Below are positions 33,619 to 45,781 of a DNA stretch of 64,000 nt, in pieces (positions within the stretch are counted from its first letter, which is position 1; the number at the start of each line of letters is the position of its first letter). The notes below the pieces were generated by a model. The model did no database searches. It had not been told where the DNA came from and saw nothing but the letters and a program-made list of their open reading frames with translations. Position numbers and translations under genes: made by a program. The stretch comes from Papio anubis. Lineage: Eukaryota > Chordata > Mammalia > Primates > Cercopithecidae. Location of the stretch: NCBI RefSeq assembly GCF_008728515.1, contig NC_044996.1, positions 128,935,525 through 128,999,524 of the forward strand. Reading direction: 5' to 3'.

Positions 33619-34147
33619 CATGTGCAGATTTGTTACATGGGTATATTGTGTGATGCTAAGGTTTGGGGTATGGATCCCATCACCCAAGTACTGACTAAAG
33701 TACTCAACAGATAGTTTTTCAACTCTTGCACTCTCCTCTCTTTCCCTCTTCTGGTAGTTCCCAGTGTCTATTGTTCCCATCTTTATGTCCATGAGTACCC
33801 AATGTTTAGCTCCCATTGATAAGTGAGAACATGCAGTATTTGGTTTTCTGTTTCTGTGTTAATTCACTTAGAATAATGGCCCCCAGCTGCATCCATGTTG
33901 CTGCAAAGGACATGGTTTTGTTTTTATGGCTGCGTACTATTCCATGGTATGTATGTACCACATTTTCTTTATCCAATCCACCATTGATGGGTATCTAGTT
34001 GATTCCATGTCTTTGCTGTCATGAATACTGCTGCCATGAACATGTAAGTGCATGTGTCTTTTTTGTAGAATGATTTATTTTCCTTTGGGTATATACCCAG
34101 TAATGGGATTGCTGATTGAATGGTAATTCTGGTTTAAGTTCTTTGAG

Positions 34148-34748
34148 AGGCCAGGCGCGGTGGCTCACGCCTGTAATCCCAGCACTTTGGGAGGCCGAGG
34201 CGGGCGGATCACGAGGTCAGGAGATTGAGACCATCCTGGCTAACACGGTGAAACCCCGTCTCTACTAAAATACAAAAAACTAGCGCGGACTGACCCAGGC
34301 CCCAGCAGTGGCTCAAGCCTGTAATCAGCACTTTGGGAGGCCGAGCCAGGCGGATCAAGATCCAGGGAGATGAGACCATCCTAGCTAACACAATTGAAAC
34401 CCGTCTCTACTAAAAAAATACAAAAAATAGCGGAGGCTGAGGTGGTGAGCGCCTGTAGTCCCAGCTATAGGGAGGCTGAGGCAGGAGAATGGTAAACCTG
34501 GAAGGCGGAACTGCAGTGGCTGAGATCCGGCCACTGCACTCCAGCCTGAGAAGCGACAGTCACGGAGACTCCTCTCAAAAAAAAAGAAAAAGCAGCGGTG
34601 GTATTGAGGCATGTAGTCCCAGCTACTGGGAGGCTGAGGCAAAGAGAATGGGCGTGAACCCGGGGAGGCGGGCTTGCAGTGAGCGAGATCGGCCACTACG
34701 CATCAGCCTGAGTGACTAAAGCTGAGACTCTGTCAAAAAAAAAAAAAA
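34148..34748 (+). mobile_element. Alu-within-Alu composite with many indels
   Basis: AAGTTCTTTGAGA flanks the whole block. The outer Alu's left half (34148-34283) and right half (34591-34748) surround an AluYR-like copy (34284-34590). Dozens of single-base gains and losses (for example 'GTAATCAGCACTTTGGG') are present while diagnostic variants remain. Confidence 0.82.
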
Positions 34749-35713
34749 AGTTCTTTGAGAAATCTCCAAAACTGCTTTCCACAGTGGCTGAAATAACTTA
34801 CATTCCCACCAACAGTATGTTTTCTTTTCTCCACAGTCTTGCCAGCATCTGTTGTTTTTTGACTTTTTAATAATAGCTATTCTAGCAGGGCTTTAAATGA
34901 TTACCTTAGGAAAGCAGACATTTGCATTCAATCATAATTTCCTTATTACTGTAGTAGTAGCTTTGGATCTTTGGTGGTAAGTGATGGGAATTTGTGATTC
35001 TGAATTCCATACTAGATTTTAGATCATTTGATAAAGCACTTCATTGAAAGTTTTAAAGTTATATTTACTTCCCCCTCTTAAACTTATTATATTTTATTAT
35101 CTTTAGCTTGAGTCATAGCCAGGGACAGGATATTTGAATGAATGGATCATTGCTCTGAATCACTTTGTTCAAAAAATGCTCAGTTTTATGGTGCTATGAG
35201 TAATACCCAACTTAAAGCTGTGACTAGAAAAGCAATTGTCCTCATTGCGTTCCCAAGGGTAGCCCAGTGGGTCGACATTGTGCTGGTTTATCTCAGGGGA
35301 CCCTTACCCTGGGAAAGGAGAAGACCTTGCAGGAAATGGCCTGAAGCCACCTAAAAGAAAGAAAGACCTCGGGTTAGCCCAAAGTCCAAGGGAAATCGAA
35401 CTAACATAAATCTACAAAGTGCCTTCAAAAAGCAGGCAGATTTGAGGAAAGCGGAATTCTTCTTGCCGTTCAAAAATTTTTGCTTGACTTTGCTCACTCT
35501 GACACCTTCCACACGTAAAATTTCCAAGATGTGTTTTACAATTTCAAATTCCACGCAGGAATGGATGGATAGTGAAAGTAACTGACTATAATGATAACAG
35601 GTTAAAGAATCATCTTGCCATTTAATGAACTTTCATATTCAAAGATAAGAAGATTTTTAAAGCAGTTCTCCTGTTTGTCTGCTTTAATGGCATCGTGATT
35701 GTTCTCATTTCAG

Positions 35714-35858
35714 ATCATCCTTATTTTGTTGGTGTCCAGTTCCATCCTGAGTTTTCTTCTAGGCCGATGAAGCCTTCCCCTCCGTACCTGGGGCTGTTAC
35801 TTGCAGCAACAGGGAACCTGAATGCCTACTTGCAACAGGGTTGCAAACTGTCTTCCAG
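35714..35858 (+). CDS. CTPS2: CTP synthase 2, exon d with glutaminase His526 and Glu528 (codon 516 to part of 564)
   Basis: Acceptor TTCTCATTTCAG, donor GTAACC at 35859. The reading is NHPYFVGVQFHPEF, then SSRPMKPSPPYLGLLLAATG and NLNAYLQQGCKLSS. In the 586-residue numbering the HPE is His526-Pro527-Glu528, the His and Glu of the Cys399-His-Glu triad that hydrolyses glutamine. FHPEFSSRPMKP is the signature end of CTP synthases. The exon ends with AG, completed to AGT (Ser564) by the last exon. This is the most strongly conserved exon in the window and shows no damage. Confidence 0.97.
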
Positions 35859-36359
35859 GTAACCAGCTTACTGCTTTTAGCAATAAATCAAGATGCGTAG
35901 TTATTAATATCTTACGGTTTCTTACAAAAGTTAATACCATTATAGAATTTTTAAATGTGAAGAATCAGTTTTTTTCTCTTAAACATAATTTTCTCCTCTT
36001 CATGAAAATGATTTAATCACACCTACAGTAGTAATGTGTCAGCTTTCCAAATCGTGATGACACTGTGTATTATTTTAGAAATTTTTTTCATTTTGATAAG
36101 TGAAAAGATTTTCTTTTGTTGATTCTTTGATTAATATATATGAATTTTTATATGTTTATTGGCTGTTTGTTTTATGAATAGCTTGTTCACATCTTTTCTT
36201 TATTTTGGTATTGTATTATTTTCCTTACTGATTGGTAAGCTCTTTATGTATAAAGGTCATTAATCCTTTGTTAGGCTGCAAATATTTTTCAAAGTGATTT
36301 TGCTTTCCTTCTAAATTGTTAATGGTAGTTTTTGTTCTCCCTAAAGAGTTTAGTCCTAG

Positions 36360-36662
36360 GCCAGGCGCGGTGGCTCATGCCTGTAATCCCAGCACTCTGG
36401 GAGGCCGAGGTGGGTGGATCACGAGGTCAGGAGATCGAGACCATCCTGGCAAACACAGTGAAACCCCGTCTCTACTAAAAATACAAAAAAATTGGCAGGG
36501 CGTGGTGGTGGGCGCCTGTAGTCCCAGCTTCTCGGGAGGCTGAGGCAGGAGAATGGCATGAACCAGGAGGCAGCGGAGCTTGCAGTGAGTGGAAATCGCG
36601 CCACTGCGCTCCAGCCTGGGCGACAGAGTGAGACTCTGTCTCAAAAAAAAAACCAAAAACAT
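36360..36662 (+). mobile_element. AluY element
   Basis: Flanked by AAAGAGTTTAGTCCT on both sides. The tail contains CC. Confidence 0.92.
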
Positions 36663-36794
36663 AAAGAGTTTAGTCCTTTTTATGTTTTTAAAAAATGTAT
36701 GTAGTCAAATATTTTACTTTTGTGGCTTCTGCCTTTATGCCTAACATTTTTCCTTTTGGAAAGATTATATAAATAATAACCCCTGTGTTTTCTT

Positions 36795-37074
36795 TCTTTT
36801 TTTTTTTTTTTTTTGAGACGGAGTCTCGTGCTGTCGCCCAGGCAGTGGCGCGATCTCAGCTCACTGCAAACTCTGCCTCCCGGGTTCACGCCATTCTCCT
36901 GCCTCAGCCTCCTGAGTAGCTGGGACTACAGGCGCCTGCCACCGCGCCCGGCTAATTTTTTGTATTTTTAGTAGAGACAGGGTTTCACCGTGGTCTCAAT
37001 CTCCTGACCTTGTGATCCGCCTGCCTCGGCCTCCCAAAGTGCTGGGATTACAGGCGTGAGCCACGCACCCGGCC
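36795..37074 (-). mobile_element. AluY/S element
   Basis: Flanked by ACCCCTGTGTTTTCTT copies. Lacks about 15 nt at 'GTTTCACCGTGGTCTCAATC'. Confidence 0.9.
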
Positions 37075-37396
37075 TACCCCTGTGTTTTCTTCTAGCATTT
37101 TTATGGTTTCAGTTTCATAGTTTAAATATGTAATCGATATGGATTTTATTTTCAGTGAAACCTGTGAGGTTGGGATTTGGCTCCCCACTTCCCTGCCAAA
37201 TTGTCAACGAGTTGAGTAATTTGACTTTGTTTCAGGGATTTCTATTTTGTTCCTTTGATTATTTTATCTCTTACACCTGAATCTTTACCATCCTTTTCAT
37301 TTTCATAGCATTATTATAAATCAATACCTTATCGATTCTACTCCCACCATTATTAACATTTTTAATGTATTTTGCTATTCCTCCAAGCAAACTGTT

Positions 37397-37705
37397 ATTT
37401 ATTTATTATTTTCGTAGAGACAAGGTCTGGCTGTGTCACCCAGGCTGGAGTGCAGTGGTACAATCATAGCTCACTGCAGCCTTGGACCCCTAGGCTCAAG
37501 AAATCCTCCTGCCTCAGTCTCCCAAATAGCTAGGACTACAGGCACACACCACCATGCCTGGCTAATTTTTTAAATTTATTATTTTTGTAGAGACAAGCTC
37601 TCACTATGTTGTCCAGGCTGGTCTTGAATTCTTGACCTCAAGCAATCCTCCTGCCTTGGCCTCCCAAAGTGCTGGCCTTATAGGTATGAGCCACTGTGCC
37701 CAGCC
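37397..37705 (-). repeat. AluJ element
   Basis: Antisense old Alu with TTATTTATTTATTATTTTCG at its tail end and CCCAGCC at 37705. Confidence 0.88.
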
Positions 37706-37720
37706 TGTACAATGATTTTT

Positions 37721-38020
37721 TTTTTTTTTTTTTTTTTTGAGACGGAGTCTCGCTCTGTCGCCCAGGCTGGAGTGCAGTGGCCGGATCTCAGTTCACTGCA
37801 AGCTCCGCCTCCCGGGTTTAGGCCATTCTCCTGCCTCAGCCTCCCGAGTAGCTGGGACTACAGGCGCCCGCCACCTCACCCGGCTAGTTTTTTGTATTTT
37901 TTAGTAGAAACGGGGTTTCACCGGGTTAGCCAGGATGGTCTCGATCTGCTGACCTCGTGATCCGCCCGTCTCGGCCTCCCAAAGTGCTGGGATTACAGGC
38001 TTGAGCCACCGCGCCCGGCC
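37721..38020 (-). mobile_element. AluYR-type element
   Basis: Flanked by ACAATGATTTTT (37709-37720 and 38021-38032). Has CAGTGGCCGGATCTCAG and GGCTTGAGCCACCGCGCCC. Confidence 0.93.
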
Positions 38021-38080
38021 ACAATGATTTTTAAAAATCAAGTTTGAATAAAGAATTCCTTAGGGATTTAGTTGAAATTT

Positions 38081-38397
38081 TATTTATTTATTTATTTGTT
38101 TGTTTGTTTGTTTAGGGACAGGGTCTTGCTCTGTTGCTCAGGCTGGGGTGCAATGGTGCAGTCTCAGCTCACTGCAACCTCCACCTCCCAGGTTCAAGCG
38201 ATTCTCCTGCCTCAGCCTCCCAAGTAGCTGGGACTACAGGTGTGCGCCACCATGCCTGGCTAATTTTTGTATTTTTAGTAGAGACAGGGTTTCACCTTGT
38301 TGGCCAGGCTGGTCTCGAACTCCTGACCTTAAAGTGATCTGCTTGCTTTGGCCTCCCAAAGTGCTGAGATTATAGGCATGAGCCACTGTGCCCCACC
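38081..38397 (-). repeat. AluS element with (TTTA)n(TTTG)n tail
   Basis: Antisense Alu with a mixed microsatellite tail at 38081-38115. Flanked by GAAATTT/AAAATTT. Confidence 0.88.
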
Positions 38398-39273
38398 AAA
38401 ATTTCATTACATTTAAATACTAGTTTGGGGAGAGTTTATTTTTATTTCTTCTCATCCAAGAATATTGTACCTAATAACTTTAAAAGCAGAAGTGACCATC
38501 CACAATATCATAGACTTTGGTGGGGGTTATTACCACAATAACCAGATATATGTTGTTCAGAAGATTACCACTGCCAACCCTCATTCTGGCAAACAACCCT
38601 TGCAGTGTTGCTGTTGAGGGCTGGCAGGATCTGTGTGTGGTGTGCATGTGTGTGCTTGTTACACAACCCTACGTATTTGTGTCATTACCTGCTAGGAGAA
38701 GCTCGCAGCTCTCTAGCATTTCCTTTCACCACATGTTCATATGGGAACAGCTTCACATAATTTGCAGTTTGGGCATCTTACTGTATTAATGTTCACCCCT
38801 TTCAGTGCACTGACTTTCAAACTGTGCCCTCGGAACTGGAGTCTGGGCTGCTGTGAAAGCAGGCCATGGGGGCTCCGGGCTCTTTCCTGCTTCAGCTGAG
38901 CAGCTCCACTTTATCTGGCTCATGTGCTATGGTTCTGCAAGAGAGATTTCATCCGAAGAAGAGCTTCCTGTGTTCTGAGACTGCACGGCTTATGCCACTG
39001 ATTGGACATCCCAGTGTGGTCCCATGTCAGATATGGGCTGTGACCCTTTGCAGCCATTTTACAATTCCCATTATTCTAGATTCTCACACCGAAAGGAAGG
39101 TGATAGTGGGACAAGTTAGATAGCTGGAAGAAATAATTCACTTGTAACTATCTGGCTGTTTGCAAATACCAACTAATATACAAATCCCGTCTGGCTCGTG
39201 TGGACTGCCCACCTGTGTGTTGTATGGCCTGCCAATTCCTGCATGGCGTGTGGTGGTCTCTGGGTAGAGCTTC

Positions 39274-39558
39274 CAGCAGGGTGTGGTGGCTCACGCCTGT
39301 AATCCCAGCACTTTGGGAGGCCGAGGTGGGCAGATCACCTGAGGTCAGGAGTTCGAGATCAGCCTGGCCAACATGGCAAAACCCCGTCTCTACTAAATGT
39401 ACACAAATTAGCCTGTAGTCCCAGCTACTAGGGAGGCTGAGGCAGGAGGATCACTTGAACCTGGGAGGCAGAAGTTGCAGTGAGCTGAGATTGCACAACT
39501 GCACTCCAGCTTGGGCGACAGAGCGAGACCCTGTCTCAAAAAAAAAAAAAAAAAAAAA
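39274..39558 (+). repeat. AluS element with internal deletion
   Basis: About 20 nt missing at 'ACACAAATTAGCCTGTAGTC'. A tail of about 22. Flanked by AGCTTCC. Confidence 0.88.
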
Positions 39559-40584
39559 AGCTTCCTAGTAGTTTCTGAGAAAACTGATTGCTAGTGACTC
39601 CTGCGTGAGATATAGTATGTCTCAGAGAGAAGGAACGACCTCTTAACCAAACTCTGATACTGACATTGGAATTGCAGCTGACTAGTAGGCTTCCATGACA
39701 CTGAGGGAATTCCTATGTATATCAACCACAAACTGGTACATTCCTTAAGGCCAGCCAGCATCTTATTTATCTTTATCGCCCTGGCTCCCTTGCACCCAGG
39801 GGTTGTTTATTACCCATTAAAGTAATAAATGCAGGTAGCAGGGGAGTCTAATCTTGACACATTTCAGAGAGTTTTCCGACTAAGGATGGTGACTATGAAT
39901 TAATCCAGTGATAGACACCAGGATTCCAGCGGAATCTTGCACTTCAACTCCTCTCTGTCCAGCTCCATGGGATTAGTGAGCTTTGAAAAGCAAAATGACT
40001 CCTCTGATGCCAGGCTCTAATGTGAGCTGAGTTGGGGCTGTATTTCTGTCAAACAAGATTACTGCTTGTAATCAACCCTAAAAAATGTGACAAGGAATAC
40101 GAACACTAGAATAATGACTTCCTTTCCCAGAAGTTGGCGCTGATGATATTCAACTGTATGGCACGTGTATGACCAATGTCTTTAAAGCATGGAGTGTAAA
40201 AATCCTTGGCTTCGAGTTAAGCGTACCTGAGCTGTAACCTCTGCATTCTGCCTAGCGGAGAACATTTATCTTTTAGGGCCTGGGAAGTTGCAGTAAGACT
40301 ATTATTTTGGGATTTACAGCTAGTGAGCTAAATTCTCAGCAACTTCATTATCTACAGAATGGCAGCAGTTAGGAAGACCAATTTCACCTGGTTTTAGGCT
40401 TGTTGTGGTCAGTTCAAGGGCACAATGGCTTCAGGACAGTATTTTTTAGGTTTTTATGAGCTATTTAAAAATACATGCAAAATCAAACCAAGAGTCTTGT
40501 TTAGGGGGTCCCCCCAAGACTGCCCACACTTTGGTGACTTGCTGAAAGTAATCAGAATATAGCTGTACTCATAGCTAATATTTA

Positions 40585-40884
40585 TTTATTTATTTATTTA
40601 GAGATGGAGTTTCACTTTTGTTGCCCAGGCTGGAGTGCAATGGTGTGGTCTTGGGCTCACTGCAGCCTCTACCTCCCAGGTTCAAGCAATTCTCCTGCCT
40701 CAGCCTACCGAATAGCTGGGATTACAGGCGCCCGCCACCACGCCCAGCTAATTTTTGTATTTTTAGTAGAGATGGGGTTTCATCATGTTGGCCAAGCTGG
40801 GCTCGAACTCCTGACCTCCGGTAATCCGCGTGCCTCCGCCTCCCAAAGCGCTGGGATTACAGGCGTGAGTCACTGCACCCAGGC
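40585..40884 (-). repeat. AluS element
   Basis: Antisense Alu with (TTTA)n tail. Flanked by ATAGCTAATATTTATT copies at about 40568 and 40887. Confidence 0.9.
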
Positions 40885-41051
40885 TTATAGCTAATATTTA
40901 TTACGGTGGCAAAGTAAACATGCACAGCAAGATCAGTAATGGGAAAGATAAGTGGAGTCTGGAGAAATTCATTTCCATGTTTCCTATGCTCTCTTTCCTG
41001 TGATAAGTCACATCGAGGTCGCCTTCCTTCCAGCAGTGAAAATGCAACTAT

Positions 41052-41333
41052 TGGCCGGGCGCGGTGGCTCAAGCCTGTAATCCCAGCACTTTGGGAGGCC
41101 GAGACGGGCGGATCACGAGGTCAGGAGATCGAGACCATCCTGGCTAACACGGTGAAACCCCGTCTCTACTAAAAAATACAAAAAACTAGCCGGGCGAAGT
41201 GGCGGGCGCCTGTGGTCCCAGCTACTCGGGAGGCTGAGGCAGGAGAATGGCGTGAACCCGGGAGGCGGAGCTTGCAGTGAGCTGAGATCCGGCCACCGCA
41301 CTCCAGCCTGGGCGACAGAGCCAGACTCCGTCT

Positions 41334-41374
<41 letters not shown>
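41052..41374 (+). mobile_element. Very young AluYR-type insertion with 40-A tail
   Basis: Perfect GAAAATGCAACTAT duplication at 41038-41051 and 41375-41388. The tail is about 40 uninterrupted A. The body is almost free of private changes. Confidence 0.96.
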
Positions 41375-41376
<2 letters not shown>

Positions 41377-42009
41377 AAATGCAACTATGCCTATGTGATG
41401 TTTCTGCCCAGATGAGCCAGTTTGAGACTCAAGAGTTTAGGGATATTTCAGCGGCTGGTCACATAGGCATTTTCTGCCTAGCAACCACCAAAATTCCAGA
41501 CTGCCAGAGGGAAAGCAGGTGTTCACCATAGATCACATTGTTTGTATAAACAGCCTAAGCCCAGCAAAATGACCTTATCAGTTAGTAATGGAGCACACAT
41601 TCCGAAAGCCATGTTCCCAGACACCAGCCAAGAACTAACCCTGCAAGCAGGCCCTTTGAAAGACAGCAGCCTCAGGCCTGCTGTTAACTCTTTTTTTACA
41701 TGAGTCTAACTAACAAACCATTTTGAAAATAAATAAATCCAATGGGAAATAATGGTCCACTAAATAAATCATTGCAATTCTTTGCTGATCTCTCTCCTCT
41801 GGTATCTAAACAATTTGTTTCACATACAAAAGGCAACCACAAATTTGCATGGTCTTGCTGACACATAATGTAAAAGAATGAGACTGCTTCATGTAATTAT
41901 AAGAAATAAATTTCAGGAGAATATATGAAGGTGCTTGTAATTGCAAGTTTTTTTGTTTGTTTGTTTAAATCTAGAAACAGAGCGTCTAATCTCTTTCTGG
42001 AATTCCTTT

Positions 42010-42127
42010 TTTTGTTTGTTTGTTTTTTTGTTTCTCAGGCTGGTCTCAAGCTCCTGGGTGCAAGCCATCCGCCGGCCTTGGCCTCCCAAAGTGGTGAGAT
42101 TACAGGCATGAGCCAATGTGCCTGGCC
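42010..42127 (-). repeat. Alu fragment
   Basis: Antisense left-arm remnant from 'TCTCAGGCTGGTCTCAAGC' to 'GTGCCTGGCC', with a T/G-rich tail. Confidence 0.8.
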
Positions 42128-42972
42128 TGAGGCCTAGCATTCCATTTTTAAGCAACGAGAGAAGGATCAGAGTCTAAAGTTCATAGATTGTTTTTTGGCA
42201 TGTGTGTCTCTGTGGCTGCCTGCAAGGCTCTTAGGAGCAATCACTACACACCAAGTTTAGGCACAACTTCCAGTTTTTATTTGTCAGACCAGAGTAAAAC
42301 TCTCTTCCTTGGACAGTGCTTGATGTATATCAGAAAGCAAAAACTTAGATGGGGTTCAGTTTGCAGTTCGCAGAAATGCAGCTTTTTGGGAAACATATTT
42401 TTAAGCATAAAACCAGATTCTTGAGTCATTTCAGAAGCATTTTATTCTGGTTTTGGAACTTTGGATTCCATGTCTCCATCCAGCAATTACTGTCTCTTGT
42501 GCGGATAAATCATCTTTTTGTGGCAAAACAGGAAGCAGGGTGGTACAAAAACAATAGGAGGGAAAGGTACTCAGTGATTCACTGTATTTGCTTGACTGTT
42601 TCAGACCAAACCCAAAAGCTGAAACTACTTTGTAATAAGAGAGTCTTTAAAGGAAGTACACACCTGGAGCCGGTTCCTTCCGTTTCCTCTTTCCTTTGTG
42701 TTCCCCTAGGATCTAAGTCCATTCTCTCCTCCGTGCTTAGCCCTTCCCTCTATATTTGTTGAGTCCTGGCAACAGTCAGGGTGAGAAGGAACCCATTTCA
42801 TTCACCATTGTCTCTGGTCTCTCTTCTGTGACAAATATTATTATCGAGGTTTTCCTGCTAAGTAACATGCTGACTTCTAGCCTGGGATGGTTTTGTTTTC
42901 TGTTGACTTCTACATGTAGCATTACAGAAAATTTAGAAAAGAGAGAGAGAGAGAAAAAAAAAGGCACCCGCA

Positions 42973-43118
42973 GGCCGGGCGCGGTGGCTCAAGCCTGTAA
43001 TCCCAGCACTTTGGGAGGCCGAGACAGGTGGATCACGTGGTCACGGGAGCCAGACCTTCCTGGGAGCTGCGATCCGGCCACTGCACTCCAGCCTGGGCAA
43101 CAGAGCCAGACTCCGTCT

Positions 43119-43148
<30 letters not shown>
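42973..43148 (+). mobile_element. AluYR-type insertion with about 135-bp internal deletion
   Basis: AAAAGGCACCCGCA flanks both sides. About 146 nt of Alu plus an A tail of about 34. The break lies near 'CAGACCTTCCTGGGAGCTGC' between left and right arms. Confidence 0.92.
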
Positions 43149-43156
<8 letters not shown>

Positions 43157-43264
43157 CCCGCAAACCCACCAGCCTAACATAATTACTGTGCTCATTTTCA
43201 AATATTTCCTGTGAGCCTATACCTGTATATGATTCTTTCTGTGGTTGTGATAATAATAGTGAGT

Positions 43265-43303
43265 GTATCTATCTATCTGTCTATCTATCTATCTATCTAT
43301 CTG

Positions 43304-43336
<33 letters not shown>

Positions 43337-43338
43337 AT
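43265..43338 (+). repeat. (TCTA)n microsatellite with TCTG units
   Basis: About 17 tetranucleotide units, with two TCTG interruptions, followed by TATATACACACACCCCCC. Confidence 0.95.
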
Positions 43339-43461
43339 ATACACACACCCCCCAAACTCTTTTATTTTGAAAACTTACAAACCTACAGAAAAGATGAAAG
43401 AGTGATACAGTGACGGTCTGGAGATCTCCTTTGCAAAGGAACGTTTTTCTCTATTTTGGTT

Positions 43462-43462
<1 letters not shown>

Positions 43463-43500
<38 letters not shown>

Positions 43501-43784
43501 TTTTTGAGACAAGTCTCGATCTGTCACCCAGGCTGGAGTGCAGTGGTATGATCTCGGCTCACTGAAATCTCCGCCTCCCGGATCAAGCAATTCTCTGCCT
43601 CAGCCTCCCGAGTGGCTGGGATTACAGGCGCCCACCACTACGCCCGGCTAATTTTTTTGTATTTTTAGTAGAGATGTGGTTTCACCATCTTGGCCAGGCT
43701 GGTCTTGAACTCCTGACTTCATGATCCACCCGCCTCAGCCTCCCAAAGTGCTGGGATTACAGGCGTGAGCCACTGCGTCCGGCC
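43463..43784 (-). repeat. AluY/S element with (TTTA)n tail
   Basis: Antisense Alu; about ten TTTA units at 43463-43503. Flanked by ATTTTGGTTTT and ATTTTGATTTT. Confidence 0.9.
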
Positions 43785-44329
43785 ATTTTGATTTTTAAAT
43801 ACCAAAAATTTGAAATGAACTAGGGCTCCTGGAAGAAATGGTTGATTCCAGGGCTGGGGCAGGGAGAGTACAAGATGAGCCTGGAACATATTGCTGTATT
43901 TAAAGCAGAGAACAGCTGAAAATGAATGGGGTATGAGTTTTCCAAGGTCAAAGAAGCCAGATTGAAAGGGCTCCCACTGGCCTTATTTTGGACAATTTGA
44001 ACATCAAAAAGAACAATGACAGTATTAGATTACAACACATTTCATTTTCTGAAATTCCATGCGTCCATAATAATACTCAGAAAATACAAAAGTAAAGAAA
44101 AAAAAAGCCAATTAAAAATATAGACATCATCTCCGATGTAATAATGGATTCAAATAAGGGTCGTCAGTGGATGCTAAAGCCACTGGGTGAAAGTTGTAAG
44201 AAACAGAATATTCGTATGTTCTCGGAATAGCACCATAAATTCTTTATTAATTACAGAAGCTTGTATTTTGAACTTAACACCTCATATGCATTTTTCCAAG
44301 TTGCATGAAGTTCATTTTTAATGACTGCA

Positions 44330-44470
44330 CACTTCGCCATTCACTCAACACACCCCTTATGTTAAAGCTTATTCTATCCCAGTCACTGTGCTGGGTGCTT
44401 GAATAAGCGCTTGAATAAGAACATGTTCCCTGACCTGGGGACTCATCAGGTAGTATAACTGTTCTCTAAA
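44330..44470 (+). repeat. L2-like fragment
   Basis: 'CAGTCACTGTGCTGGGTGCT' followed by 'CATGTTCCCTGACCTGGGGA' follows the L2 3'-end pattern. Contains a small duplication GCTTGAATAAG. Confidence 0.5.
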
Positions 44471-44984
44471 TTTTGGGAGGTGACAGACTTTCGAGATTGT
44501 GATCAAAGCTGTGGGCCCACTTCCTGGAAAACTGCCCAAACATACCACTTCGTTGTTTCCTTACATTCATACCCCCAATGCTACCCCCCTCCCCTGCATC
44601 CATGGACTTTCTTCTAGGGGTCTTCAGCTACAGACCTTCCCATCCAGGAAAGGGCACAGACCTGCAAGCGCACAGTCCCAGCTGTGTGGGAAATGCTGGC
44701 ATTAGAGCTTGTTCTCTCTTTCGTGGTTGCAACCCAGGGAATGCTCCCAGGTTGCCAGGATTAACTAACATTAAGATTAATATCTTCCTGCAAGTGGTAC
44801 CATCACCCACACAGTGTGACCTGCCTGGACTCCCCTGGGGCAGCTCAGATTCCTCCTCCCTCATCCCCATTGCTCATAGTCAGCAGGTGCTGTCAATTCT
44901 TGTTGTTGGCATTCACTCCATCTTTTGTCTATTTTCTGCCATGCTGCAAGGGAGTATGGCCCGGAGTCAGGACTCTAGCTGAGT

Positions 44985-45160
44985 CAACCGACTTCAAACT
45001 GGCTCTTTTATTTCCCAGCTGCCTATGACCTTGCTCTTCTGTGCATCGCTTTGTTTATAAAAAGGGGATGGTAATAGTCCCTACTTGACATGGCAGAAAT
45101 GAAGATTAAGTTTCACACTAAATGTAAAGCACTTAGCATAGTGCCTGGTCTATGGTAGGA
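44985..45160 (-). repeat. MIR fragment
   Basis: 'GTAAAGCACTTAGCATAGTG', 'CCTGGTCTATGGTAGGAACT' and an upstream 'AAAAAGGGGATGGTAATAGT' match MIR in antisense. Confidence 0.68.
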
Positions 45161-45518
45161 ACTTAAATGGGAATTATGATGATGATGCTATTATTATTAC
45201 TTTTCCTTTAGTTCCAGTATCTGTCTCTTGCCTACTGCAAAGCCTCCTACTTGGTCTCTCTGCCTCCAGCTTGCTTCCTCCCAATCCATCTTCTGCTGTT
45301 GGAATGATCTCCCCACATTATTTTGGAACTTAAAATCCCCCCATGGCTTCCCTTGGTTTATAGGATACAATGCACACAAATCCATATGGAGCAGCTTGCA
45401 GTTCCCTGAACTCCCCAGAGGGTTTTGCCTGTTGCCTCTTGATACACATTCCTGACCTGCTTAGCGAGAGGGGAATAGGGATCTATATCCTATTAGAATG
45501 GTTGTTCACGGAATCGTT

Positions 45519-45590
45519 GGGTGAACGAGGTGAATCAGAGGTGACAAGGTGGTGAATCGAAGGTGAATTATTAGGTGAATCGCAGGTGAG
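45519..45590 (+). repeat. Imperfect 22-bp tandem repeat with GGTGA cores
   Basis: GGTGAATC occurs at 45529, 45551 and 45574, each followed by a second AGGTGA. A GGTGAACG precedes them. About three diverged units. Confidence 0.75.
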
Positions 45591-45737
45591 AGTGGCTCCT
45601 CCATTGTTCACAGAGGGTGCATTTCACCTTCCCAGGCATGTTTCTCTTACGTTGGGTGGCTCTGCTGTCTCTTGGACTTGGAGAGTAAGGTACTCTTTTC
45701 CCTTGCACAAATCCGACATTCTGTTTCCAGCACTGTT

Positions 45738-45781
45738 TGAAACTTGGAATCACTTTGTTTCAAACTTGGAATCACTTTGCT
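45738..45781 (+). repeat. 22-bp tandem duplication
   Basis: AAACTTGGAATCACTTTG occurs at 45740 and again 22 bases later. Confidence 0.85.

Larger units (their letters stand above)
33265..34895 (-). repeat. Antisense L1P element interrupted by Alus
   Basis: Pieces 33265-33322, 33619-34147 and 34749-34895. Antisense ORF2 and 3' UTR text such as 'GCTCCCATTGATAAGTGAGA', 'GGTATATACCCAGTAATGGG' and 'CATTCCCACCAACAGTATG'. Confidence 0.88.
29388..35713 (+). other. CTPS2: CTPS2 intron between exons c and d (6.3 kb)
   Basis: Bounded by GTAAGT and TTCTCATTTCAG. Repeats are listed separately. 29796-30394, 31126-31749, 31966-32954 and 34896-35713 contain nothing I recognise. None has a convincing coding frame. 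Confidence 0.85.
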
